Notes: generated from the letters alone by a model not told the origin. A stretch of DNA of 64,000 nucleotides from Variovorax sp. MHTC-1 (GCF_003984645.1 NZ_RWKI01000001.1:62001-126000); one strand, 5' to 3'; positions 9,138-18,594 are shown, numbered from the stretch's first letter. Made by a program: numbers and translations.

Positions 9138-9665
9138 ATGTCCCTCGGCAAAGTCTCCCCCGGCAAAGACGCTCCTGAAGCCTTCAACGTCATCATCGAA
9201 ATCCCGATGAACGCCGATCCGATCAAGTACGAAGTCGACAAGGAATCGGGCGCGATCTTCGTCGACCGCTTCATGACGACCGCGATGCATTACCCGACCA
9301 ACTACGGCTATGTGCCGCAGACGCTCTCGGGCGACGGCGATCCGGTCGACGTGCTGGTCATCACCCCGTGGGCGCTGGTGCCGGGCGTGGTGGTGCCGTG
9401 CCGGCCGATCGGCATCCTGATGATGGAAGACGAAGCCGGCGTCGACGGCAAGGTGCTCGCCGTGCCCACCGACCGAGTGCTGCCGATCTACAGCCACTGG
9501 AAGAAGGTCGAGGACGTGAACCCGATGCGCCTGAAGGCCATCACGCACTTCTTCGAGCACTACAAGGACCTCGAAGCCGGCAAGTGGGTCAAGGTGCTGG
9601 GCTGGGAAGGCATCGATGCCGCCAGGAAGGAAATCATGGACGGCATCGCCAACTACAAGAAGTAG
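9138..9665 (+). CDS. ppa: inorganic pyrophosphatase, family I
   Basis: 175 aa, the usual size of bacterial family I PPase. The conserved active site is visible: [20 protein letters not shown] near the N-terminus, [13 protein letters not shown], and the signature [10 protein letters not shown], whose Asp residues bind Mg2+. It hydrolyses cytosolic pyrophosphate from nucleotide, tRNA and sulfate activation reactions, including the CysDN reaction encoded later in this window. ATG 9138 is chosen because the longer frame at 9093 adds residues unlike the family. Confidence 0.97.
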   Translation: MSLGKVSPGKDAPEAFNVIIEIPMNADPIKYEVDKESGAIFVDRFMTTAMHYPTNYGYVPQTLSGDGDPVDVLVITPWALVPGVVVPCRPIGILMMEDEAGVDGKVLAVPTDRVLPIYSHWKKVEDVNPMRLKAITHFFEHYKDLEAGKWVKVLGWEGIDAARKEIMDGIANYKK

Positions 9666-9684
9666 GGGCGGGCAGGGCCGCGGC

Positions 9685-10656
9685 TCATTCGGCAGCGATC
9701 CCCGCCCGATGGGCCAGCGCGCGATAGCGCGAGATCTCCGATTCCATCAGGCTTCGGAAAGGGGCGACGCCGATCATCACGGGCTCCATGCCCTGTGCGC
9801 GCAACTGGTCCTGGATCGCCTTGTCCGCCATCACGGCGCTTACCTCGGCCGCCAGTCTCTGGATCACCGGTGCCGGCGTGCCGGCCGGCGCGGCCAATCC
9901 GTACCAGGCGTCGAAGGTGGCGTCGGGCATCTTGAGCTCGGCCATGGTGGGCACATCCGGCAGCATGCTGGAACGTGTCGTGCCCACGATGGCCAGCGCG
10001 CGCAGCTTGCCCGAGCGCACATGCGGCGCGACCGCGGCCACGGTATCGATGCCCATCTCGATCTCGCCGCCGATCAATGCGACCGTGCTCTGGCTGCTGC
10101 CCTTGTAAGGCACGTCCTGGAGCTTCACGCCCGCGGCCATCGCGAACAGCTCGCCCGCCAGGTGCGGGCCGGAGCCGCTGCCGAAGGTGGCATAGCGGAT
10201 GTCGCGGGGCTTGGCTCTGGCCGCAGCGGCGAGTGCCGCTGCGCTGTGCCAGGGCGAACCCGCGTTGACGACCAGCGCCAGCGGCGCCTTCGCGATGATC
10301 GCCACCGGCGCCAGGTCCTTCAGCGGGTCGTAGGGCAGCCGGGCGCGCAGCGCTGCATTCACGCTGTAGGTGGAAGAGCCCGAGATCAGCAGCGTGTAGC
10401 CATCGGGCTGCGCCTTGGCGACCGTATCGGCGCCGATGATGGTTGCCGCGCCGGGCTTGTTGTCGACGACGACCGGCTGGCCGAGCCGCTCGGCCAGCTT
10501 CTGGCCCAGGGCGCGCGCCACGATGTCGGTGCCGCCGCCGGGCGGGAAGGGCACGACCAGCTTGACGGTCTTGGCGGGCCAGGCATCGGCAGCCTGCGCA
10601 AGGCCGGCAGCGGCGGTGAAGGCGACGGCGAGGAGGAGGTGAGCGAGCTGCTTCAT
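9685..10656 (-). CDS. tripartite tricarboxylate transporter substrate-binding protein (Bug/TctC family)
   Basis: 323 aa. ATG 10656 opens into a signal peptide (MKQLAHLLLAVAFTAAAGLA, cleavage near AQA-AD) and follows GGAAAG. The typical Bug start of the mature domain is present (WPAKTVKLVVPFPPGGGTDI), with the family signature around PGAATIIGADTVAKAQPDG. These periplasmic receptors bind carboxylates or related solutes, and in Burkholderiales they vastly outnumber TctAB membrane partners; none is adjacent here. The start overlaps the upstream peptidase stop by 4 bp (ATGA), so the substrate may be related to the product of that enzyme. Confidence 0.9.
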   Translation of the reverse strand: MKQLAHLLLAVAFTAAAGLAQAADAWPAKTVKLVVPFPPGGGTDIVARALGQKLAERLGQPVVVDNKPGAATIIGADTVAKAQPDGYTLLISGSSTYSVNAALRARLPYDPLKDLAPVAIIAKAPLALVVNAGSPWHSAAALAAAARAKPRDIRYATFGSGSGPHLAGELFAMAAGVKLQDVPYKGSSQSTVALIGGEIEMGIDTVAAVAPHVRSGKLRALAIVGTTRSSMLPDVPTMAELKMPDATFDAWYGLAAPAGTPAPVIQRLAAEVSAVMADKAIQDQLRAQGMEPVMIGVAPFRSLMESEISRYRALAHRAGIAAE

Positions 10657-12089
10657 GCGGCTTTCCGGTGTGAAGTCGTTGTAGCGAGCGATCCGGCCTG
10701 CCAGGGCGCGTTCGCAGCGGCGTCGCCGAGATCCCAGTAGAGGCCGGCCATGATCTGCAGGCCCTCCCGGGCCAGCGGCGCCAGCAGGTGTTCGTTGGGC
10801 GCGTGCTGTGCGCAGGCCGGGTAGGAGTGCGGCACCCACAAGGTGGGCAGGCCCAGCAGGTCGGCGAAGACGTCGTTGGGCAGGGAGCCGGCGAGGTTTG
10901 GCAGCACGTCGGGGCGTTGGCCCGTGCTCGCCTCGATGGAGCGCTGCGCCCAGTTCACCCACGGGTTGCCGACATCCAGGCGGGTCGCGGCGCCTTCGAG
11001 CGTGACTTGCACTTCGACCTGTTCGAATCCATGCGCGTCGAGATGAGCACGCACGATCGAAGCAAGCTCCCGCCATGGCGTGCCGAGCACGAAGCGCAAC
11101 TGGCAATGCGCCACCGCTTCGCCCGGGATCGCATTGACCGGTCGCTGCGGCGAACCCGCGCCGAGTGCGAGCACCTCGATGGTGTTCCAGGCCATCAGGC
11201 GCTCGGCCGGACCGAGGCCGGGTTCGCCCCAGCCGGCATCGAGCGCGGGATCGTCCGCATCGCCGCCGATCTCGATGGTGGACAGCGCTTCGTGTACCGA
11301 AGCGGGAATGTCTCGCGGCCGAAGCGCTTCGACCAGGATGCGGCCCTTTGCATCCACAAGCGTCGCCACCGCATGGCTCAACACCGTGGCCGGGTTCGCG
11401 AGCACGCCGCCCCAGTTGCCCGAGTGGTAGCCGCGCGGCCGCGCGCGCAGCCGCAGGCTGAAGTTGACCGCACCGCGCGAACCGAGGAACAGCGTCGGCC
11501 GCCGGGCGCTCGCACGCGGCCCGTCGCAGGCCATCAGGAGATCGGCGCGCAGCTTGTCGGCCTGCTGTCTGCAGACTTCATGCAGGCCGGGCGACGCGGC
11601 TTCCTCGCCCATCTCGAGCAGCAGCGTCACGTTGTAGCCCAGTTCGCCGTTGCGTACCTGCAGCACCTGCGCGAGCGCGCCGAGGTTGATGGTGTGCTGC
11701 CCCTTGTTGTCGGCGGTGCCGCGGCCGTACCAGCGCTCCCCCTCGGTCGTCAGCACCCATGGCGTGAGGCCTTCGCGCCATTGGGCGTCCTGGCCGCTGA
11801 CGACGTCGCCATGGCCGTAGGTCAGCACGGTGGGGAACTCGGCGCCTTCGATGCGGCGCGCTATCAGGAAGGGTCCGCCGCCTGGCACCGGGTTGTCGAT
11901 CACCTCGCACGTGAAGCCGAGCTGCGTGAGTGGCACGCTCATCTCCTCGCGCAGGTAGGCGCCGAGCGCGGGCGTCGCGGCGCCGGTGTCGCTCTCGGTG
12001 CGAAAGGCGATGCGCCGCCGCAGGTCGGCAAGAAAGCGGCCGTCGTCGAAGTAGGCGGCGGCGGCGGAGAGGCAATCGTTGCGTTGCAT
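10653..12089 (-). CDS. M20-family metallopeptidase / amidohydrolase
   Basis: 478 aa from the ATG at 12089. The M20 metal-site motifs are visible: YGHGDVVSGQDAQWREG (His and Asp after a beta strand), WYGRGTADNKGQ with the bridging Asp, MGEEAASPGLHE with the catalytic Glu-Glu pair, and a C-terminal VPHSYPACAQHAPNEH containing the last His ligand. A dimerisation domain lies between. The substrate is probably a dipeptide or N-acyl amino acid. The gene is divergent from a LysR gene with a 114-bp shared region and coupled to a Bug receptor, so the three likely form a small catabolic unit. Confidence 0.88.
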   Translation of the reverse strand: MQRNDCLSAAAAYFDDGRFLADLRRRIAFRTESDTGAATPALGAYLREEMSVPLTQLGFTCEVIDNPVPGGGPFLIARRIEGAEFPTVLTYGHGDVVSGQDAQWREGLTPWVLTTEGERWYGRGTADNKGQHTINLGALAQVLQVRNGELGYNVTLLLEMGEEAASPGLHEVCRQQADKLRADLLMACDGPRASARRPTLFLGSRGAVNFSLRLRARPRGYHSGNWGGVLANPATVLSHAVATLVDAKGRILVEALRPRDIPASVHEALSTIEIGGDADDPALDAGWGEPGLGPAERLMAWNTIEVLALGAGSPQRPVNAIPGEAVAHCQLRFVLGTPWRELASIVRAHLDAHGFEQVEVQVTLEGAATRLDVGNPWVNWAQRSIEASTGQRPDVLPNLAGSLPNDVFADLLGLPTLWVPHSYPACAQHAPNEHLLAPLAREGLQIMAGLYWDLGDAAANAPWQAGSLATTTSHRKAA

Positions 12090-12203
12090 GGTCGTGGGTG
12101 CGTGTGATGGCGATGGATGCCAAGTAAAAGGCCTGGCCGCCATTGCGTGAACCACCGAATTGGCAAGCTACCATTGCCTTCAAGGCAACGCTGTGAGCAT
12201 TCC

Positions 12204-13145
12204 ATGACACCTTCGGTCCTCAGCATCCCGATGCGCTACTTCATGGAAGTTGCGGCGCACGGGTCGGTCAGCCAGGCGGCGGCCCGGCTCTATGTCGCTT
12301 CTTCCGCCGTGAGCCGACAGATCGCGAAGCTCGAGGATTCGCTTGGGACCGTGCTGTTCGAGCGCAAGGCGCGCGGCATGGCGCTCACGCAGGCAGGCGA
12401 GCGCCTGGCCGCCCATCTGCGAACGATGCTGGCGGATACCGAGCAGGTGGTCGAGCAGGTGCGCGGCATCGGCGGCCGGGAGGCGGGCCGCGTTCGCGTG
12501 GCATGTACCGAGGGGTTCGCCGTGGGCTTCATGCCCGAGGTGATGCGTCGCTTTCGTGCGGCGCATGCGCAAAGTCGATTGCAGCTCCACGTGGGCGCCC
12601 CCGACGAAGTCAGCGCCTTGCTGGGCCGCGGCGAAGCCGACATCGCTCTCAAGTATGCGGTCGCGCCGGAGAGAGGATTCCGCATCGAGCACTCGGCGCC
12701 CGCGCCGGTGTACGCGCTGATGTCTCCGGATCATCCGCTGGCGCGCCAGCGTGCCGTCAGCGTGGCCGAGGTGGTGCGCCATCCGCTGGCCGTGGGCAGC
12801 AAGGGCGTCACCGCGCGGCAGCTGTTCGACCTGAGCTGCAGCGTGCAGGGATTGAGCTACGAGCCGGCCTTCGTCAGCAATTTCTCATCGGTCCTGCTGC
12901 CGCTGGTGCGCACGCCCGATATCGTCCTTTCCGGCCATCTCACCGCCGTTCACCTGATCGACAACGGCACGCTGGTCGCGCGCCCCTTCGTAGAGCCGCA
13001 GATGCAGCAGCGCCGCCTGCAGGTGCTGTCGCTCGACGGCCGCACGTTGTCGCCGCTCGCCCGCGCGCTCGTGCAGCAGCTGGTCGCGGCCATCGCCAGC
13101 GGCGGCAGGCGCAGGCTCGGCCGGGCGCGCAGGATGTCTGCATAG
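12204..13145 (+). CDS. LysR-type transcriptional regulator
   Basis: 313 aa. The N-terminal winged helix-turn-helix is clear (VSQAAARLYVASSAVSRQIA and LEDSLGTVLFERKARGMALT), followed by a periplasmic-binding-like effector domain (VRVACTEGFAVGFMPEVM). ATG 12204 is preferred over the longer frame at 12117, which would run back into the M20 promoter region. It is transcribed divergently from the M20/Bug pair, the usual arrangement for a LysR protein controlling its neighbours. The C-terminus is basic (GGRRRLGRARR). Confidence 0.9.
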   Translation: MTPSVLSIPMRYFMEVAAHGSVSQAAARLYVASSAVSRQIAKLEDSLGTVLFERKARGMALTQAGERLAAHLRTMLADTEQVVEQVRGIGGREAGRVRVACTEGFAVGFMPEVMRRFRAAHAQSRLQLHVGAPDEVSALLGRGEADIALKYAVAPERGFRIEHSAPAPVYALMSPDHPLARQRAVSVAEVVRHPLAVGSKGVTARQLFDLSCSVQGLSYEPAFVSNFSSVLLPLVRTPDIVLSGHLTAVHLIDNGTLVARPFVEPQMQQRRLQVLSLDGRTLSPLARALVQQLVAAIASGGRRRLGRARRMSA

Positions 13146-13157
13146 GGCGGGGGGCCC

Positions 13158-14630
13158 CTATTCGGCGCGGCGAAACGGGCTGCGTTCGCCTAGATGATCG
13201 ATGTAGTTTTCGATGCCTTCGCCTTCGCGCTCGAGAAAGCGCTCGACGGCGTCGGCGAATGCGGGGTGGGCAAGCCAGTGCGCGCTGGTGGTCTTCACGG
13301 GCATCAGCGCGCGCGCCATCTTGTGCTCGCCCTGCGCCCCGCCTTCGAAGCGTTGCACGCCGTGTTCGATGCACCAGGCGAGCGGCTGGTAGTAGCAGGC
13401 CTCGAAGTGCAGGCAATCCACGCGCTCGAGCGCGCCCCAGTAGCGGCCGTAGGCCACCGAGGCATCGTCCGAAAGCGCGATCAGGCTGCTGGCGATCGGC
13501 TGACCCTTGCGCTCCGCGACGAAGAGCAGCCAGGCTTCGGGCAGCTCCGCCGCCATGCGATGGAAGAAGTCGCGGTTCAGGTAGGGCGGGTTGCCGTGCT
13601 CGCGGTAGGTACGGGCGTAGCAGCGGTAGAAGAAGTCCCAGTCGGCGTCGTCGATGTCGGCGCCGCGCGACCAGCGGAAGCTCACGCCGGCATCGTTCAC
13701 CTTGCGGCGTTCCTGCCGGATCTTCTTGCGCTTGTCGTGCGAGAGGCTGGCGAGGAAGGCATCGAAATCCCTCCAGCCCGTTCCACCGCCCGGCCGCCCC
13801 AAGGCGGAATGCGCCCCCTCGGGGGGCAGCGAGGACACGTCAGTGCCGAGCGTGGGGGCCATTTCGCCGCCGGGCCGCCCCAAGGCGGAATGCGCCCCTT
13901 CGGGGGGCAGCGAGGACACGTCAGTGCCGAGCGTGGGGGCCATTTCGCCGCCCGGCCGCCCCAAGGCGGAATGCGCCCCCTCGGGGGGCAGCGAGGACGC
14001 GTCAGTGCCGAGCGTGGGGGCCATTTCGCCGCCGGGCCGCCCCAAGGCGGAATGCGCCCCCTCGGGGGGCAGCGAGGACACGTCAGTGCCGAGCGTGGGG
14101 GCCATGTTATTCCAGTGGAACTGCACGGTGTGCCGCAGCATCAGGCCCGCATCGGCGCAGGCTGCGATGTCCTCGTCGGCGGCGAACAGCATGTGCAGCG
14201 ACGAGAGCTCCTCCTGCTTGCACCAAGCGACAAGCGCCTGCACCAGCAGGGCGCGGCTGTCGGCGTCGCGCGCGAGCAGGCGCGTACCCGGCACCGGCGT
14301 GAAGGGCACGGCAACGACCGCTTTCGGGTAGTAGACGAGCCCGTGCTGCTCGTAGGCATTGGCCCAGGCCCAGTCGAACACGTACTCCCCGTAGGAGTGG
14401 GCCTTGATATAGAGCGGGCAGGCGGCCGCCAGCTGCCGGCCGCGCCACAGCGTGAAGAAGCGGGGCGTCCAGCCGCTTCGGGGCGAGGCGCTGCCGCTCT
14501 GGTCCAAGGCGTCCAGGTAGGCGTGGCGCATGAAGGGGGAGGGTGCGGCCTGCGCGGCAAGCAGCCTGTCCCAGGCGGCGGCGTCGATCTCGGACGCGGC
14601 ACCGTGGATGCGGATGACAGGGGCGGTCAA
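13158..14630 (-). CDS. FemAB-like / GNAT-fold acyltransferase (COG3146 type) with in-frame repeat insertion
   Basis: About 490 aa. TTG 14630 is proposed because it follows GAGAG and avoids overlapping the EamA stop; TTG at 14672 is the alternative. The flanking regions are typical of the family: HAYLDALDQSGSASPRSGW at the start, FLASLSHDKRKKIRQERRKV in the middle, and CYYQPLAWCIEHGVQRFEGG near the end. Between VQFHWNN and GWRDFDAFL sits an insertion of about 105 residues made of four nearly identical 27-aa repeats (MAPTLGTDVSSLPPEGAHSA...). Homologues of this family normally run directly across that point. Whether the protein still works is unknown; the frame is preserved. Confidence 0.8.
   Translation of the reverse strand: MTAPVIRIHGAASEIDAAAWDRLLAAQAAPSPFMRHAYLDALDQSGSASPRSGWTPRFFTLWRGRQLAAACPLYIKAHSYGEYVFDWAWANAYEQHGLVYYPKAVVAVPFTPVPGTRLLARDADSRALLVQALVAWCKQEELSSLHMLFAADEDIAACADAGLMLRHTVQFHWNNMAPTLGTDVSSLPPEGAHSALGRPGGEMAPTLGTDASSLPPEGAHSALGRPGGEMAPTLGTDVSSLPPEGAHSALGRPGGEMAPTLGTDVSSLPPEGAHSALGRPGGGTGWRDFDAFLASLSHDKRKKIRQERRKVNDAGVSFRWSRGADIDDADWDFFYRCYARTYREHGNPPYLNRDFFHRMAAELPEAWLLFVAERKGQPIASSLIALSDDASVAYGRYWGALERVDCLHFEACYYQPLAWCIEHGVQRFEGGAQGEHKMARALMPVKTTSAHWLAHPAFADAVERFLEREGEGIENYIDHLGERSPFRRAE
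13786..14105. repeat. four tandem 81-bp repeats inside a coding region
   Basis: Units begin at about 13791, 13872, 13953 and 14034, an exact 81-bp period; the last unit ends at 14105. Each contains GCCGCCCCAAGGCGGAATGC, then a C/G-rich palindromic core (CCCCCTCGGGGGG), then TCAGTGCCGAGCGTGGGGGC. Only a few substitutions separate the units (for example CCCCTT in unit 2 and GACGCG in unit 3), so the expansion looks recent. The period is divisible by three and contains no stop in the host frame. Diverged single copies occur at 36562-36638 and 46047-46129. Confidence 0.95.
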
Positions 14631-14640
14631 GGGACTCTCG

Positions 14641-15576
14641 TCAACGCTTGCGTGTACCGAGGTTTTCGGCAATGTAGATGCCGCCGAGCACCAGGGCCAG
14701 CGCCACCGCGTGATAGACCGACAGCGGCTCGCCCAGCACGAGGACTGCCAGCAGCGGTCCGAAGATCGGCACCAGGTTGAGGAAGACGCCGGCTCGCGCA
14801 GGACCGATCAAGCCTACCGCGTGGATGAAGCTGATTTGCGAAATGAAGGAGGGCAGGAGTCCGACGAAGAGGATCAGCGCCACGCCCTTCGGCGTCGGCA
14901 GGAAGAAGTCGCCCATTGCGATCTCCGCAACGACCAGCGGCATCGAAACGAGGCAGGCCACGGCCGCCGTGGCGGCGAAGAACACGATGGTCGGCACTTG
15001 CGGGCGGCGGCGCAGGCCGAGTGCGTAGCCGGCATAGAGCAGGCTGGCGATGATCATCCAGACGTCGCCGATGTTGAAGGCCAGATCCGCGAGCAAGGCC
15101 AGTTGACCGCGCGATGCCACCACCGCGATGCCCGCGATGGTGAGCACAACGCCCACGAGCTGCAGCCAGGTGATCCGCGTGCGGAAGAAAAACAGGCTGC
15201 CCACCAGTACGAGCACCGGGATGGTGCCCTGGATGATCGCGATGTTGATTGCCGTCGTGTGATGGGCTGCGGCGTAGAAGAGGGCATTGAACCCGGTGAA
15301 GCCGAGCGTGCCCATGAGAGTGATGAAGCGCCACGAAGGCAGCAGGCTACGCCAATGCGCTGTGATCTGGCGCCGCGAGCTGAGGCCGAGCGCGATGCAG
15401 CAGACGATCCAGCGCGAGAAGGTCAGCATCATGGGTGACACCTCGCCCACTGCGAGCCGTGCGGCCACCGCGTTGGCGCCCCAGATCAGCGTGGTGAACA
15501 CCAGCAGCGGGTAGGCTTGGCCCTGCAGCCAGGGAAGGAAGGAGCCGAAAAAGCCGGCGGAAGGACCTGAACGCAT
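14641..15576 (-). CDS. EamA/DMT-family transporter
   Basis: 311 aa with about ten hydrophobic helices arranged as two EamA repeats: VFTTLIWGANAVAARLA... in the first half and GDVWMIIASLLYAGYALGLR onwards in the second. Typical motifs include LGFTGFNALFYAAAHHTTA and PIFGPLLAVLVLGEPLS. Such proteins export or import small metabolites, often amino acids or nucleotide derivatives; the substrate cannot be assigned. ATG 15576 is the first in-frame start. The stop lies 10 bp before the proposed FemAB-like start on the same strand, so the two may be co-transcribed. Confidence 0.88.
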   Translation of the reverse strand: MRSGPSAGFFGSFLPWLQGQAYPLLVFTTLIWGANAVAARLAVGEVSPMMLTFSRWIVCCIALGLSSRRQITAHWRSLLPSWRFITLMGTLGFTGFNALFYAAAHHTTAINIAIIQGTIPVLVLVGSLFFFRTRITWLQLVGVVLTIAGIAVVASRGQLALLADLAFNIGDVWMIIASLLYAGYALGLRRRPQVPTIVFFAATAAVACLVSMPLVVAEIAMGDFFLPTPKGVALILFVGLLPSFISQISFIHAVGLIGPARAGVFLNLVPIFGPLLAVLVLGEPLSVYHAVALALVLGGIYIAENLGTRKR

Positions 15577-15652
15577 CGAGCGTCGAGCGTATCAGTCCCT
15601 GCCACCGGGCGTGGAATGGGTTCGACAAGCCATGACTTCCGAAGGCGAATGA

Positions 15653-16165
<513 letters not shown>

Positions 16166-16169
16166 GCGC

Positions 16170-16760
16170 TTAGAGCACCTCGGCGAGCTTGTCGCCGCGC
16201 GGATGGCGGCCCGCCTCCTCGACCAGCGCTTCGAGCAGGACCGTGGCTTCGCCGCCCGCTCGTATCAACCCCATCTGCCATTCGCCCATGAAGCCCTCGC
16301 GAACGCTGTGGGCGAGGAAATCGAGCAAGCCGGCGTAGTAGCCCGCAACGTTCAGGATGCCGACCGGCTTGTCGTGGTAGCCGAGCTGGCGCCAAGTCCA
16401 GATCTCGAACAGTTCCTCGAAAGTGCCGATGCCGCCTGGCAGGGCAATGAAGGCGTCGGCGCGTTCGCCCATCATGGCCTTGCGCTCGTGCATGGTGTCG
16501 ACGACGTGCAGTTCGTCGCACAGAGGGTTGGCGAGCTCCTTGTCGACCAGGGCCTTCGGAATGATGCCGACCACGCGGCCGCCCGCCGTGCGCGTGGCTT
16601 CTGCCACCGTACCCATCAGGCCGGTGCGACCGCCGCCATAGACCAACTGGCCGTTGCGTTCGCCAATCCAGCGGCCGACCGCCTGGGCCACGGCCGCAAA
16701 TTCGGTCCGCTCGCCGGGGCGCGAGCCGCAATAAACACAAATAGAGAAACGAGGAGTCAT
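16170..16760 (-). CDS. LOG-family protein (TIGR00730, nucleotide 5'-monophosphate phosphoribohydrolase)
   Basis: 196 aa, the normal length. The Rossmann-like fold shows SICVYCGSRPG at the N-terminus, LVYGGGRTGLMGTVAEA, MHERKAMM and the diagnostic PGGIGTFEELFEIWTW. This family releases free base from nucleoside monophosphates; plant-associated members activate cytokinins, but in most bacteria the physiological substrate is unclear. It is convergent with glnB with 4 bp between the stops, and upstream of it lies dgkA on the same strand. Confidence 0.92.
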   Translation of the reverse strand: MTPRFSICVYCGSRPGERTEFAAVAQAVGRWIGERNGQLVYGGGRTGLMGTVAEATRTAGGRVVGIIPKALVDKELANPLCDELHVVDTMHERKAMMGERADAFIALPGGIGTFEELFEIWTWRQLGYHDKPVGILNVAGYYAGLLDFLAHSVREGFMGEWQMGLIRAGGEATVLLEALVEEAGRHPRGDKLAEVL

Positions 16761-16800
16761 CCCCCGATCATGCCGCGATCGGATGACGCTCAGCTTGCAT

Positions 16801-17199
16801 TCAGGTCGCGAAACGTTCCCACAACGCGGCGGCCCAAACGCCGCCGCAAAGGACGATCGACAGCAGCACCGCGGCGCTCCCCAGATCCTTGGCGCTCTTG
16901 GAGAAGGAGTGCCATTCCGGGCCTACGCGGTTGATGGCGGCTTCGATGCCGGTGTTGAGCAGCTCGACGATCAGCACCAGCATCACGGTCGCGGCAAGCA
17001 GCGACACCTCGACCCAGCCGCGGCCCAGCCAGAACGCGGCCGGCAGCATGACGATGGCGCACAGGACTTCCTGGCGGAACGCGGCTTCGCCCCAGCCGGC
17101 GCGGAAGCCGTCGAGCGAGATCAGCGTGGCATGCCAGATGCGGTCCAGGCCGCGTCGCGACTTCTGCGGATTGACGGGGTCATTGATGTTGGCGCTCAT
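16801..17199 (-). CDS. dgkA: diacylglycerol kinase
   Basis: 132 aa. Characteristic DgkA segments are present: GWGEAAFRQE (amphipathic surface helix and first transmembrane helix), VELLNTGIEAAINRVGPEWH with the catalytic Glu, and AKDLGSAAVLLSI. It is a trimeric inner-membrane enzyme that phosphorylates diacylglycerol to phosphatidate, recycling lipid by-products of periplasmic glucan or LPS modification. Its start overlaps the stop of the RDD gene by 4 bp (ATGA), so the two are translated from one transcript. Confidence 0.95.
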   Translation of the reverse strand: MSANINDPVNPQKSRRGLDRIWHATLISLDGFRAGWGEAAFRQEVLCAIVMLPAAFWLGRGWVEVSLLAATVMLVLIVELLNTGIEAAINRVGPEWHSFSKSAKDLGSAAVLLSIVLCGGVWAAALWERFAT

Positions 17200-17759
17200 C
17201 TGCGGCTGAGAGGCTTGGAGGGAATCAGGCGGGTACCGGCCCAGGCATCGTGCCAGAACTGGCGATCGGGGTGAAAGCGCGCGAGCAAGGCCCAGACGAT
17301 AACCCAGCCGAAGATCAGTACGGAAGATTCGCCCCCGCCGAGGTTGAAGGGCGCAATGGCGGCAAGCGGCGGCAGGAACCAGACCCAGCTCAAGAGGTAG
17401 CGCAGCAGCGCGCGGCCCTGCGTGAGCGGTCGGCCGAGCCTATCGACCACGCGAATGCCCCAGGTCTTCATGGCCAGCGTCTGCCCTTTGGACCAGAACC
17501 ACACGAAATAGACGCCGAACACGACGAACAGGAAGGCCTGCAGCAGGTGCCGGCGCGAGTCCATCGCATCGCGCATCTGGCCGAGGGTGCTGAACAGCCA
17601 GCCGGCGACGAACACGACGGCGAAGAGCAGCATGCCCTCGTAGAGCCAGCAGGCCATGCGGCGCCACAGGCTGGGCGCGATCAGGGCGGCGGGTGCGCTC
17701 GGTGCGGGTGTTTCGGCGAGAAGCGGTCGGCCCGGGTTGGGCCCGTCAGGAGAAGCCAT
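17196..17759 (-). CDS. RDD-family membrane protein
   Basis: 187 aa. ATG 17759 is chosen because AAGG sits at good distance; GTG 17765 would be too close to it. The RDD hallmark Arg and Asp residues occur around LWRRMACWLYEGMLLFAVVF (the usual Asp is Glu here) and in RVVDRLGRPLTQGRALLRYL. Three to four hydrophobic helices follow, and the C-terminal WHDAWAGTRLI matches the family. Function is poorly known; some members are Na+/H+ antiporters. It lies between DUF3106 and dgkA in a minus-strand series starting with an ECF sigma factor. Confidence 0.85.
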   Translation of the reverse strand: MASPDGPNPGRPLLAETPAPSAPAALIAPSLWRRMACWLYEGMLLFAVVFVAGWLFSTLGQMRDAMDSRRHLLQAFLFVVFGVYFVWFWSKGQTLAMKTWGIRVVDRLGRPLTQGRALLRYLLSWVWFLPPLAAIAPFNLGGGESSVLIFGWVIVWALLARFHPDRQFWHDAWAGTRLIPSKPLSRR

Positions 17760-17771
17760 CGACACCTTGAG

Positions 17772-18578
17772 TCAGGGTGCGGAAGAGGGTTGCTCGGTGA
17801 CGCGCACCGGCGGCGCGTCAGAGGCGGACGCTTCGACCGGGGGCGTCGAAGACGGGGGCGGTATCTGGGCTTCGGCCGAAACGGGCGGAAAGGCCGCTGC
17901 CGGAGCGGGACGCGGCGCCGGGGCCACGAGTTGCGGACGCAGGGGCAACGGCGCAGGCGGCGCCAGCTGGATTCGCGGCGTGTGCTGGCCATCGGGCGCA
18001 ACGGCGGGAAGCGGCGCGAGCTTCTGGGGCGGCACCGGCCGGATCGTCGCAGCAGCGCCCGGCCGGGGCTTCGCGCGCTCAGCCAGCTTGCGTTTTTCTT
18101 CCTCGCTCAAAGCCTGATAGGCCTCCCACTTCGCCTTTCGCTCGTCGACCGGAACCTGCTTGACCTCGGCGAAATTGAACCTGGCCTGTGTTCGCTGCTG
18201 ATTGCTCAGTGCGGCCCATTCGATCATGCGACTGTGCAGAATTTCCTGGTCAGCAGGGGGCAGTGAGGCGTAGTTGCGCGACAAGGCCAGCCATTTGCGC
18301 TTGTGGGGCTCCGTCAGGCTGTCCCAATGCGGAGCGAGCGGCCCCAGAGCGCGCTGCTGGCGCGCGGTGAGTTCGCGCCACAACGGTTTGGAAACGACTT
18401 GTTTCGTGGCTGGCACCGAGGCCGCCGGTGATGCTTCCTTGACCTGCGCATCGGCAGGGAGCGCAACGAAGCCCGAGGCCGCGAGCATCAAGGCGGCGCC
18501 CACCCTGGTGCCCACGCCCGACGGGATCGGGCGCAGCAGAGAAGACGCTTTCGCGCAGGAGAAGGGACGATGCGGCAT
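17772..18578 (-). CDS. DUF3106 domain protein, exported
   Basis: 268 aa. An N-terminal region with a hydrophobic stretch (GAALMLAASGFVALPADAQ) resembles a signal peptide after a long basic leader. A helical DUF3106 domain follows (WRELTARQQRALGPLAPHWD, LTEPHKRKWLALSRNY, RMIEWAALSNQQRTQARFNF). The last third is Pro/Ala-rich and of low complexity. Proteins of this type are found almost only in Betaproteobacteria next to an ECF sigma factor and DUF3619, as here. The function is unknown; a periplasmic role is inferred from the signal peptide. Confidence 0.8.
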   Translation of the reverse strand: MPHRPFSCAKASSLLRPIPSGVGTRVGAALMLAASGFVALPADAQVKEASPAASVPATKQVVSKPLWRELTARQQRALGPLAPHWDSLTEPHKRKWLALSRNYASLPPADQEILHSRMIEWAALSNQQRTQARFNFAEVKQVPVDERKAKWEAYQALSEEEKRKLAERAKPRPGAAATIRPVPPQKLAPLPAVAPDGQHTPRIQLAPPAPLPLRPQLVAPAPRPAPAAAFPPVSAEAQIPPPSSTPPVEASASDAPPVRVTEQPSSAP

Positions 18579-18594
18579 CGGGACGGGCGACCGA

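Noticed and set aside
13786..14105. Tandem 81-bp repeats considered as a CRISPR array
   Set aside because: There are no unique spacers; the whole unit including its middle is repeated, it lies in a coding frame, and no cas gene is present.
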